A stretch of DNA of 64,000 nt from Cannabis sativa (lineage: Eukaryota > Streptophyta > Magnoliopsida > Rosales > Cannabaceae): NCBI RefSeq assembly GCF_029168945.1, contig NC_083601.1, positions 33,345,660 through 33,409,659 of the forward strand, given 5' to 3'. The position numbers were made by a program, and so were the translations under genes. Below the pieces are notes generated by a model. It was given only the letters and a program-made list of their open reading frames with translations, made no database searches and was not told the DNA's origin. Within the stretch, counting starts at the first letter, position 1, and the number at the start of each line of letters is the position of its first letter. This document shows positions 12,310 through 23,463 of the stretch, piece by piece.

Positions 12310-14770
12310 CATGCTTCAATATCGTCTAGTGCTAGCTAAATAGGACAAGGCACTCAGAATGATATTGTTATTGGTCAGCAATCTAAAATTGATGCTCATT
12401 AGCAACAAACTCAAATGGTACAAAACCCTGATCAAACTAGCTCCCCTTTTGGTCAAAATGGAAGTTCACAGTTTGGCTTTCAATTTGGATAAGTAAGTAT
12501 TACTCATACTCCCTTTAATAATACTCTATCACAACCTTTTGCGTTCAAACTTGATCGCAATAATTATACACTCTAGAAAACAATGGTCACACCCATTATC
12601 AGAGGCCATAAATTAGATGGCTATATTAATAGAATGAAATAAGCCCCACAAGAGTATGTACCATGGAGTTTCATCTGTTGATGGCTACCAAGTCTTTAAG
12701 TTAGTGTGAATCCAGAGTATGAATAATGGATTATTTTTGACCAACTAATTATGGGTTGGCTCTATGGATCTAATGACAAAATCGATAGCAATAGAGGTGA
12801 TGGAATGCAGTTCAGCTAGAGGCTTATGGCTTGCCTTGGAGAGGTTGTTTAGAGCTCATTCAAAAGCTAGAATAGATGAACTCAGAGACAACCTTCAAAT
12901 TGTTTTTAAAGGGAGCACATCATTGGCAGATTATCGTAGTAAGAGGACTCAAGTAAGCATTATTCTTCAGTCGCTCACTCATTGCTTCAAAGTTTTATCA
13001 CGAACTGTGTGATGAACAAGCTACAACTCAACATGACTCAATTATTGAATGAGTTGAATGTGTTTGAGAACCTTAACAAGGATAAGTCCAAGAAATGTGA
13101 GTCAAATAATGTTGAAGCAAAGTCCAACTAGTCTCTTATTAGGATAAGAAAAGGAAATGGGATGGTGGACAACAACAGTGGCAAGCCCAAGCCGAAAGGC
13201 AAAAAGACACCTAAAGCCAAGAAGAACAAGGTCAGCCCTAAGTCCCAAGGTCAAGAAGGCAAAAGGTAAGTGTTTCTATTATGGCTTAATGGGACACTGG
13301 AAGAGAAACTATAACAAGTATATCTCCAAGCTTAAGAAAGGTAAATACAATTTATTTATTCTTGAAGTTAACTTAGTGGAAGATAATAATAATAATCTTT
13401 GTGGGTTATTGATTCTGGAATCACTAATCATATTTATTCTTATATGCAGATACGTGAATCGTCAAGAGAACTCGCTGATAGCTAGAGAGGTGACCATGCG
13501 ACTCGGGAATGGAGCACAAATATCGGCTAAATGTGTTGACCAAGTCCGGTGAACTTTAAAAATAAATTTTAATTGTTGAAAAATATTTATTTTATTTCTG
13601 ATTGTACCAGGAACATTATTTCTTTATCGCTTTTACATGAACAATCTTTTAACATTGAATTTTTTTAAAATGAGATTATTATTTTTAAATTTAGAACACC
13701 AATTTATTATGTAAAATAAAGAAATGGACTTTATGTGCTCAGACCAAGTGAGCAATTGATTTTAAATATTGAATTGTTTAGAGTAGCATTGCCTCAATAA
13801 AATAAGGGGCAAAAGGTTTCTGATGATGATGAAACGTATCTGTGGCATCTATGTTTAGGCCATACTTGCCTAAACAGAATTAACCGGTTAACAAATGATA
13901 GTCTTTTGAGAGAACTAAAAGTTAGAATTCTTTCGGTAAGCGAACCTTGTCTAGAAGGTAAGATGACAAAAATATATTTTTCTGTGAAAGGCAATAGAGC
14001 CAAAGAACAACTTGATCTAATACACTGATGTGTGTAGACCAATCAATATTCAAGCTCGAGAAGGTTATGAATACTTTGTCACTTTTATTGATGATTATTC
14101 TAGATACGGTCATACGTACTTACCTAATGGCCAAGGAGTCTAAAACTTTCAGAAAGTTTAAAGACTTCAAAGACATGGCTGAAAATAAATTAGGTAAATC
14201 ATTGGAGACACTTCGTTCAGATCATGGCGGCGAGTGTTTGGATTCTGAATTCAAAGACTACTTGCTGGAAGAAATGCTACATCGGTCACTAAATGCTACT
14301 TTCCTTGAACATGCCAATATGAAAGGTCACAAACTGCGCACAGTCAAGTGGTTATTAAGAAAATAAAAAAATGAGCAAATTTTTGAACCATCAACTTCAG
14401 TACCATCAGTTGGAGGACCAACAACGGTCACCACTATTCTGAAAATGGTCGGAACCCCCGGAAGGGTTGTGAGACAGTATGTCAGCTATGAACATGAAAC
14501 ACATGTTCTTATCTCTGACACAAACAATGATAATCCATTGATTTATAAGAAAGCAATGGAAGACCCTGACTCAAACAAGTAGAAATGCCATGGATCAAGA
14601 AATAGATTCCATGCGCACTGACAAAGTCTGGAAATATGAAATCCCACCTGAAGATGTTACACCATAGGGTGTAAGTGGATTTTCAAAAAGAAGAGAAATA
14701 ATGAAGGGAAGGTAGAAACCTTTAAAGTTAGGCTTGTAACCAAAGGCTACATATGGTGATCTTGGGCATA
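12310..14770 (+). pseudogene. Copia gag-pol remnant, family 1 (gag, zinc knuckle, integrase, RT start)
   Basis: Broken frames in order: a UBN2-type gag (12540-13010; WLYGSNDK and SARGLWLALERL-like text), a zinc knuckle CFYYGLMGHWKRN at 13271-13312 (its second Cys is Tyr and the final Cys is lost), protease-like DSGITNHI near 13405, GAG-pre-integrase LWHLCLGHTCLNRI near 13840, integrase core with IDDYSRYGHTYL near 14090 and SDHGGEC near 14220, and RT start GCKWIFKKKRN near 14670. Many stops and indels show that it is not functional. Confidence 0.8.
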
Positions 14771-14929
14771 TGGTACAATGATAATCAATAATAATTATTC
14801 TGCTGTATACCTATTTTAGTACTGTAAAACCAACAGAACATAACTTGGTTTCTAATTTTTTGCGAGGTCTAGATTTGGAATGTCTGCATGTAACATGTAT
14901 TCTTGAAGCCGGAGAATAAATGAGCTGGA

Positions 14930-17900
14930 AGGAGCTTCAGGAAGTTCTTCTCAACTTTGATAGCAAACTTGGAAGATTCCAAGTGGTCACAACAAATGAA
15001 TACAGTAAAGGTATTAATCCTTCTAGTTAATTTTCATCTCGACCTGGACCATTTGCTCATTTTGCTAACAAATAGAACCCCAACAACAGTTGCAACTCAG
15101 GTTGAGGCTATGAAAGAGAAAATCATGGCCCTGGTTCAAATTCTAAAGGTGGATCAGGTCGTGGATATGTTAAAGGAGGGAGAAACTCAAAACGCACTTG
15201 TCAAGTATGTGGGAGGTATGTACATTCAGCTGCCTATTATTACAATAGGTATGATAAAAAATTTATGGGAATTACACATGGTGAAGAACATAACAACGAG
15301 AAGAAAGACCATGATGCCTTCATTACAACTCCATATGTTTGGATAATGATGGTTGGTATGCATACAATAGTGCTAGTAATCACATAACTTCACATGCTTA
15401 TAATATGACTAATAGAGCCAATTATGGAGGTAAAGAAAAACTAAATGTTCGTAATAGTAATCAACTCATCATCTCTCATACAAGTTCTGGTACTTCATAA
15501 AAATACATGTAGTCATATACTGTTAAAAGATATGCTTCATGTTCCACAAATTACAAAGAATCTGATTAGTGTGTCTAAACTCACATTTGATAATAGAGTT
15601 AATGTTAACTACTCTGATTTTTGTCTTGTGAAGGATCAAGCAACAAAGAAAGTGGTGCTACATGGGAAACTTAGAGAAGTCTCCTCTTCACTCAACACGG
15701 TTCACTGCATCAGCCTCTTTTGTCTCAACAAAATCTTTACTATCCAGTGAAGACTCTACAAAGTTCAGTCAAGTTTTGAGTATTATTTTTTTTTGCTATA
15801 TATCTAATCTTAATTTATCTTCTAGTCAGTCTTGTACCACTAGAAGGATTTGTGGCATAGGAGAATTGGCCCCCTTCTTCTAGAGTCTTAAATAAAATAT
15901 TATCTAATACACACGTAAAAATTTCAATGAATGAAAAGCAGTTGTTTTGTGAAGCATGTCAATTTGGAAAATCTCACTGTCTTTCTTTCAAATTATCTGA
16001 CTCTAGAGCCAAAGGAATATTAAACATTATCCACACTGATATTTGGGTTTCAACACTTAGAATATCAAATTCAAATTTGAAATACTACATTCACTTAATT
16101 GATGACTATAATAGGTACACTTAACTATATTCACTTAAAGCTAAGACTGATGCCCTACATGCCTTTGATCATTTTAATAATTTAGTTGAAAACCAATTTA
16201 GTAGAAAAATGAAAAGGTTCCACGCTGACTAAGGTGGAGAGTATTAGTCCTTTATTAATCTAGTTCAAGAACATGTCATATTGTTCACTCGTCCTTATTC
16301 TCACACATCTGATTAGAATGGGCGTGCTGAAAGAAGGCACAAGCATATAGTAGAGATGGGACTACCCCTCTTAGCTCAAGCAAGCCTACCACTTAAGTAT
16401 TGGGTAGATGCTTTTCAAATAGCAGTCTATCTCATTAGTAGACTACCAACACCTGTTCTAAATGGTAAAATACCCTTTAAAATTTTCGACTCTAAAAAGC
16501 CAGATTACAAGTTTCTCAAGTTCTTTGGGGTAGTTTAATTTCCATGTCTTAGGCCATATCAAAATCATAAGTTTCAGTTCCACTCCACAAATTGTGTTAA
16601 CCTTGGGTATAGTGAGTCTCACATAGATTATAAGTGTCTAAGCTCAACATGGAGATTATATATTTTAAGGGATGTAGTGTTTAATGAGAAAGAATTTCCG
16701 TACAAAATTGGTTTCTTCAACACTTACAAAAAAGAATAAACTGTTAAAATTCAAACTCTACATTCCCGAACATATCTACCTATTTTAATTCCAACCAAAA
16801 AATGAGTCACCAGTCACCACAAATACTGCCACTCAGAGTCAAAATTCTATTCAATCAGAAACTCACTCTCAATCTAATACAAATCACACAACTAGTGAAC
16901 CTGAAGTATCACTGCTACATACAAAAGTTAGGTTGATCTCTCAACTAGTATCTTTGTTAATCTTGATTTCATTGACCATGATACCATTGATATGAGACAA
17001 TAGTCGCAAGATGTATCTACATCATCACGAGTTGCTTCTGCAACTCAAAACACAGAACAACCATCGACTGATCAAGTTGGGCATCCTATGGTAATCATGT
17101 CTAAAGCTAAAGTTTTCAAGCCAAAGGTTTATATTGGTCAAGCTCAGTGGAATCCCAGTGGTAGAGAAACCCACATCTGTCTTTGAAGCACTTCAACACA
17201 GTGGCTAGAAAAAAGCAATGAGTGAGAAATTCTATCATCTCATAAGAAACAAAACATGGGTTCTTATCAAACCTTTACTAAACTACAATGTAGTTGAAAA
17301 CAAGTGGTTATTTAAAGAAAAATACAATTTTGATGGGTCTTTTCAGAGGCTTAAAGCAAGGCTTATAGCTAAAGGATTTCATCAAAGACCATGTCTAAAT
17401 TTTGGGGAGACATTTAATCTTGTTCATCAAACTTTCAACAATTAGAGTAGTGTTAATTATAGCAGTTTCTAAAGGGTGGATAATGAGACAACTTGACATT
17501 AATATTACTTTTCTAAATAGAAAGTTAGAAAAGGCAGTGTATATGGTACAACCATAGGATTTTTTGGACAAAGAGAGACCAGATTATGTCTGTAAGCTAG
17601 AGAAATCACTTTATAGGCTAAAACAAGCTCTAAGATCGAGCCTGATTTGAGCAACTCAAGAGTAACTTGATAAGTTGGAATTTGAGAATTCAAAAGCTGA
17701 TACTTCATTTTTCATGTTGAAGACTCCATAATTTGTTGTCATGGCTCTCATCTATGTAGATGATATTATAGTCACGAGAAGCAACTTGGTTAAACTTGAG
17801 AAGTTCATAGAAAAATTGAACAAGATATTCTCTCTCAAAGAATTTGGAGATCTCAATTACTTTTTCAAAATTAAGGTATAAATAGAAACTATTGGAATGT

Positions 17901-18620
17901 ATCTTAGGCAAGGGAAATATATAACATAGTTGCTCAAAAATATGAATATGCTAAATTTGAAGCCTTGTCCGACATCTATGACTGCCGAAAAGCCATAACG
18001 GATGGTTAAGTCTTGGATGAACCAATAACCTATCAAAGCATTATAGGAGCAATGCATCACCTCACACATACAAGACCTGACATAGCCTTTGCAGTCAACA
18101 AGCTAAATCAATTCCTCAAATGGCCCACTTCAATCTACTGGAATGCTGCTAAGCGTGTTTTGAGATACTAAAAAAGTACTCTTCATCATGGTCTACACAT
18201 TAAACAAAGTGACAATCTGAGTCTTGTTGGGTATTCAGATACTAACTGGGCATGTTGCCCAGATGATTGATAATCAATAGGTGGTTACCGTGTCTACTTT
18301 GGTGAAACACTTGTGTCATGATAGTCCAAGAAACAAATATTTGTGTCTCGGTCAAGCACCGAGTCAGAATATTAAGCTTTTGCTCAAGTTTCTGTTGAAA
18401 TATATGGCCCGAGTCTCTGTTGCAAGAAATGCAGTTCACTCCAACACTTCAATACTAGTACTTTGGTGTGACTACACCAGTGCGAGCTGGACATTCATTT
18501 TGATAGAATCTTGCGAAAGAAAGCAAATATTCAATATGTACCCTCTTGTGACCAAATAGCAGATTGTTTTACAAAGGGCCTATCTCATTCTTGGTTCCAG
18601 TTTCGCTGACAAGCTCGGTG
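14930..18620 (+). pseudogene. Copia gag-pol remnant, family 2 (gag to RNase H)
   Basis: A second series of Copia domains: zinc knuckle CQVCGRYVHSAAYYY near 15200, protease-like region near 15360-15660, GAG-pre-integrase with CEACQFGKSHCLSF near 15945, integrase IDDYNRYT near 16100, RT with NKWLFKEKYNFDGSFQRLKA near 17300, the catalytic YVDD box at about 17755, and RNase H with HLTHTRPDIAFAVNKLNQF near 18060, ending DQIADCFTKGL near 18560. The different zinc knuckle and CQFGKSH signature show that this part comes from another Copia lineage than the block before it. Confidence 0.8.
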
Positions 18621-18842
18621 TCACAACATCCATGGGGTGATTTTAAGTAACTGTAACCTTATTTGCTAATCAATTCTTATTCCCTCAGCCTCAATTTTCT
18701 TGAGTTGAGTTTTCAAACTTTGTTTTTTTTTCTTGAAAGTCTTTTTCTCATAGTTGACTCCACATCGAACTGACGCACAGAAATGGCGGATTTAATATGA
18801 TGTAGTGTATGAAACTAATTAGCTAGGTAGAATTAATTAATA

Positions 18843-18970
18843 TTCTCCATTTGGTGACTCCTGTCCTGAGACAAAATTACCAAAAGCGTTAATGTAGCTT
18901 GTTAATTAACATTAAGTCATTAAAAAATTTATTACTAAAGAAAATGTAATATGAATGCTTTATTACACAA
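18843..18970 (+). repeat. Duplicated flank, copy 2 (MULE insertion site)
   Basis: Diverged copy of 11866-12000; it continues on the far side of the MULE at 27746. It ends with the target duplication TTACACAA (18963-18970). Confidence 0.75.
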
Positions 18971-19119
18971 GGGAAATTTCAATTTTTGACCCTAATAAAA
19001 TACCCCATTTCAAAATATATACCCTCCACTAATTTATACAAATTAATTCCACTATTACTCATTTGTACCCAAAATACCCCTCAAATTTAATTTTCCTATT
19101 CACACTCTCTTTCCGTCTT

Positions 19120-19128
19120 TCCCTCTCT

Positions 19129-19172
<44 letters not shown>

Positions 19173-19470
19173 TTCCATCTCTCTCTCTGTCGTTCTCGAT
19201 TGACTCTTCGACATCGACCCAACATCACGACCCACTCCGGCCATCCACCCACGTCCCCGACCCACTCCGGCCATCCACCCACGACCCCGACCCAACCACG
19301 AACCACCACGGACCACCACCACGACCCAGTGACCACCACGAACCACCACGAACCACCACGGACCACAAAACGTCGCCACCACCACCACCCGTGATCGTCG
19401 ACACCGAACAGAGGCCTTCGCCACCACGAGCAGCACGAGCAGTACCCGTCGCCACCACCACCCGTGATCA
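19120..19470. repeat. CT microsatellite followed by GC-rich ACCACGAACC-type simple repeats
   Basis: A (CT)n run at about 19127-19187, then two copies of a 24-bp unit (CCACTCCGGCCATCCACCC…) and runs of ACCACGAACCACC to about 19395. This is the most GC-rich stretch of the element. The long open frames on both strands here are by-products of the simple repeats. A mirrored GA-run lies at 27525-27585 inside the right TIR. Confidence 0.8.
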
Positions 19471-19623
19471 TTAAAAGGTAATGTTTATGTTTTGAGAAAA
19501 AAATACATTTTTCATAGATTTGGATGCCAATTATTGCATGTTGTTGAGATTAGTGGATTTTGTGTAGCATTTGTGATCTTTAGGTGTAGTGTTTGAATGA
19601 AATCTGTGTAAATTACAGGGTTA

Positions 19624-20093
19624 TCGATGACATGTCAATAGGTTATCGATAGGATGTCGATAGATTTAGTGTCTGTTTGAATATTACTGTAATTTGTATG
19701 TCGATAGGATATCGCTTGTATGTCGATAGGATGTCGACTGGCATTTTAAGAGTATTTCTGCCCTATATTGTCGACTACTTATCGACAGTATGTCGATGGT
19801 ATGTCGATTAAATGAACATGTTGATTGTTAGGTTGTATTGTCGATTGAATGTCGACTGTATGTCGACAGTATGTCGATATATTGTGTAATTGTTATTTGT
19901 TTAAATTATCGACTGAATGTCGACAGGATGTCGACATTTTGTCGACATGAAAGTGTTTTCTCTTCTTTTGATAATGTCGACATAATGTCGAGGGTATGTC
20001 GACATAATGTCGACATGTTTGTTTTGAAATTTTTGTGTGCTTACTGTTAGATAATGTCGACTGAATATCGACATGATGTCGATGCTATGTCGA
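19624..20093. repeat. TCGA quartet array 1 (7 quartets)
   Basis: Seven groups, each of four TCGA-centred sites exactly 11 bp apart. Groups start at 19624, 19701, 19771, 19841, 19909, 19977 and 20057, so the group period is about 70 bp (68-80). Two sites have one substitution (TCAA at 19635, TCGC at 19712). The local consensus is ATGTCGAY, with ATG on the left side of the core. The array lies directly upstream of the protease-like gene's ATG (20145). Confidence 0.9.
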
Positions 20094-20144
20094 CAATTTT
20101 AAATTTTTTTAGCAGCTTTATTTATTTGTTTTTTGTTTTTTCAG

Positions 20145-23010
20145 ATGGCTCCCAGACTCATTATTCCAGCACCCGAGCATTTCACTGGCCGCGTCACATA
20201 TAGGGAGCCTTTGGAATTTTTGCCAAAATTAAAGCTCGGTTTGAGGAGTTCAACCTTAACAACACGGCGAAGGAAAGCCGTTTCGGGAGCTTCTGGAATG
20301 CCGTACCACTGACATTCTCCTCGGTGTTATTTCACCAGCTGATGCTCCACAAAATGAAAGTGGATGCTCAGGAGGAGTTGAGGATGAGGTTTTATGTTGG
20401 TCGGAAGGAGGTCCGATTCGGGGTGCTGGAGTTTGCACTCATTACGGGTTTGGACTTCTCCTCGGGGCCAACAGAAGAGGAGAAGGCTGCGCAGGTCGCG
20501 CGCTCGGGGTCAGACCGACTGATCAACAAATATTTCAACCGGTCTGATAGTGTGAAGACAGAAGCACTCCAACTTCAGTTCACAAACTGCCAGAACCCGG
20601 AAGACTTGTACAAGCTCGGCTTGTGCTTGTTTGTGGAGTCAGTGCTTCTGGGCCGCGAGGCCAACGCGCTGATCACGCCTCACATCATTAGATATGTGGA
20701 AGACCTCGAGTTCTTCTTCCGGATTCCTTGGGGGAAGCACTCATTCGCCAGACTCATGCACTCGCTTCAGAAAGACATGTTGAAACAGAAGGCCAACTAC
20801 GAGAAGAAGCTGAGTTCGGATGTTCAGCACGAGTGCAAATACACAGCATATGGCTTCGCACCTGCAGTCCAATATTGGGCGTACGAGGCCATTTTGGAGG
20901 TTGGCAAGAGGTATGGCACGAACCACGGGATTCGGTTCCCCAGGATGCTTAGCTGGACGAGCAAAGGCGATATTGGGAAGAAAGACGTCAGCGCATTATT
21001 TTCTAGACGGGTATGATTTTCACTTATGTTCTGAATAATTATTTAACATAAATGCTTGTAATAAATGCTAAATGGTTTTATTTTGATATTTGTTAAACCA
21101 TAAACAGAATCTGGAAGTGGTGAAGGGGCTCCTTCCACGGACAGAGGAGGAGGCATTTGTGAGGACCATTTCTTACGATGGTGTGGAGAACCTGGTTGAT
21201 GATGCTGTGGATGACACAGAGGCTGAGGCAGGTAGTCAGGTACCAGAGACTCAGGTCCCAGACACTCAGGAAAGAGACACTCAGGTACCAATTTTTGGAA
21301 CTTTTTTTTATGTCTTCATTTTTTATTATTTTTGTTTTGTGATATTTGTTACATTGTGGAATTATCGTATGCTTACCGTATTTTTTTGATATATATTTTT
21401 TCAGGCCACTGGTTCAGAACCTCAGCCCAGTGCACCATCTTCATCAGGCGTTCGGGGTGCCGAGTACACTGATTTAGTGGCTCGGTTGGATAGGATCGAG
21501 GGTGACACTCAGGGTCTGTATGCTGCTCATGTCGAGCTGAAGAAGGCATACGAGACCAGCCATGTAGAGTTGAAGGGTGGTCAGAACGTAATTATGGAGC
21601 AGCTCAGAGACATATTGGCCATGTTGAATCGTCCGCCAACGATGCCTTCAAAGCACGGAGGCCCCACCAGATCCATCTACCCCACCACCAGCTGCTTCAC
21701 CCCCAGTAGAAGAGGATGAGGTCTTCCCCGACGATTACGATCCTTATGAGGGAGCTCCAGCGACTCCGATCGAGGCACAACCTCTTATCCATGTACATGA
21801 CACCGAGTCGCAGGGTGAGATTCTGTCCATAGAGGCACAACCTGCAGTGGTTAAGAGTCGGAAGAGGAAGAGAAAGCCTCCTGTATGGTTCGGTGACTAT
21901 ACGGAGATGAAGAGGAGACATAGGCCATCTTCGACTTTTGATCCTGGAGCCACGGACGAGAAATTGTTAACCACTTTCCGAAAGTGGTGTGTTGGACTCA
22001 TTCGAACCACCAGAGCTTCGGGATTTGAGAAGTGGTGATTACGGTCCGGGATTCTTTTGGATAATGCTCACACCAAAGGAATGGCTTACAGATGACGTAA
22101 GTAAAGTATTTTATAATATTACTTCACTTTACAACTTTATGTGCAATTAATATATTTTTTTGTGTAACTGACATTTCCGTTTATATGCAGCATATAGATG
22201 CAGCAATGCATATGTTGAGGAGGCGACGCACCGACTATCCACTGACATTTCCTCAGAAGGGTATCATTCTCTCCACATTCGTGACCGCCATGATCAGCAG
22301 TGCATGGACGAGCCACAAGGGTCCGAGGAAAAACTTTAAATGGGAGGAATATATCCTGGACTACTGCACAGGGTTTCATAAGGTATTGTTTTAGTAAGAT
22401 TTTAAATGTTAATTGTTTGGGAAGATTATTATGGTTTGTTAATTGTTTCGTTGTTCTCTGTAATTACAGTCCCAAGTCTTTGAGAGATGGAGGGGTAACG
22501 AGTTTATTTACTTCGTTCGCACCTTCCCACGGCAAGACACTGGGTCACAGTTGAAGTGGACATAGAGCTGTGGAAAATTAATGTCTACGACTGTGATTCC
22601 AGCGTCTGTCATTGGACCGCCATGGAACCCATCTTGAAGGTTTGGTCAGAACTGCTGCCCTCGCTAATCCTTGCAACCGGGGAATTTCCACATAACAACC
22701 AGATCATGGCGTTAGCTAACGGTGACATCACGGTGCTTCCAAAAATGCACGCGAGTGGAGCCACTCACGACTTAGTTAGAAGTCGGCAACCGAGTACATA
22801 GCGATAAAAAAGTACTATAGTATTAAAATATGTTTTACGTTAGACTGACTTTACATTTTATTTTGCATTTAGTGGTGATTGTGGCGTGTATTGCATTGAG
22901 TATGTGGAGCATCTCATGATGCAGCGTGGATTGACCGATGTGACGCCAGATCGGATAGCCATGTTTCGTCAACGGTGGTGTGTCGATTTATTTTACCAAA
23001 ATGTCGGCTG
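20145..23010 (+). pseudogene. DUF1985 / ULP1-like (C48) cysteine protease gene of the MULE, frameshifted
   Basis: Starts MAPRLIIPAPEHFTGRVTY at 20145, then shifts frame in a T-run near 20219 into a DUF1985-like domain (20220-21010, with FYVGRKEVRFGVLEFALITG). Plausible introns follow at 21012-21105 and 21285-21404. A second shift lies near 21655, then a Pro-rich and basic linker (KSRKRKRKPP). The peptidase C48 region spans about 22030-23010: catalytic His in HWVTVEVDIEL near 22540, Asp in VYDCD near 22590, Cys in SGDCGVYCIEY near 22880, ending FYQNVG and stop. This is a SUMO-protease-like fold. With two frameshifts the copy is probably inactive unless splicing removes them. The exon plan is my inference. 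Confidence 0.7.
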
Positions 23011-23463
23011 ATTATATTTTTAATTATTGGGACATTGTATATTTTGTGTAATTAACATTACAGTTATGTATATATAGATTTTCTTTTCGTTAAAATTTTG
23101 ATAATTATACGTGGTTTCAAATATAAAATATCAACATTATTCAACAAAAATAACTATTAAACCTAAAAATAATTAAAAAATTTGAAAAATATTCAACCTC
23201 AACAAAAATAACTATGACAAAATATGCGTCATTACAATATATCAAATTTCCCAACGAATACGTACAAGACGCCTCAGATGCGGGCTTTGCATGTTGCTCT
23301 GTTGTGGCCTGAAGCACCACAGCGAGCTGCGGTTTCGTGGTACGGAACCTTTTTATCACCGGCACGGGAAACGGTTCTCCCGTCTTCTTCCAGCGTTGCT
23401 TTTTCTTGGACGACCTACGGGCTTCTTTTCCACGGGTACCCCAACTTTCATATTCTTGATGTG

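Larger units (their letters stand above)
12239..18750 (+). mobile_element. Dead Copia-type retrotransposon composite
   Basis: A Copia element with order gag, protease, integrase, RT, RNase H, riddled with stops and frameshifts. The end of the 5' LTR (…TTCTCA, ending 12286) is followed after 3 nt by TGGTATCAGAGC at 12290-12301, the initiator-tRNA-Met primer site. The 3' LTR tail (18697-18750, …TTTTTCTCA) matches the 5' LTR tail (from 12239). The LTRs are short, and their TG starts are not clear. Internal coding remnants appear twice: gag, integrase and the start of RT from one family (12300-14770), then a second gag-to-RNase H run of another style (14930-18620). This is therefore a chimera or a collapsed nested insertion. 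No TSD was found. Confidence 0.8.

Noticed and set aside
19059..19471. Long open frames on both strands (60-125 aa)
   Set aside because: They run through CT/GA microsatellites and ACCACG-type simple repeats, giving RERERE and Gly/Trp/Val low-complexity text with no gene features.
19624..20093. TCGA arrays as a CRISPR array
   Set aside because: A plant nuclear setting, palindromic 4-6 bp cores and non-unique short spacers do not fit CRISPR; they lie inside a transposon.
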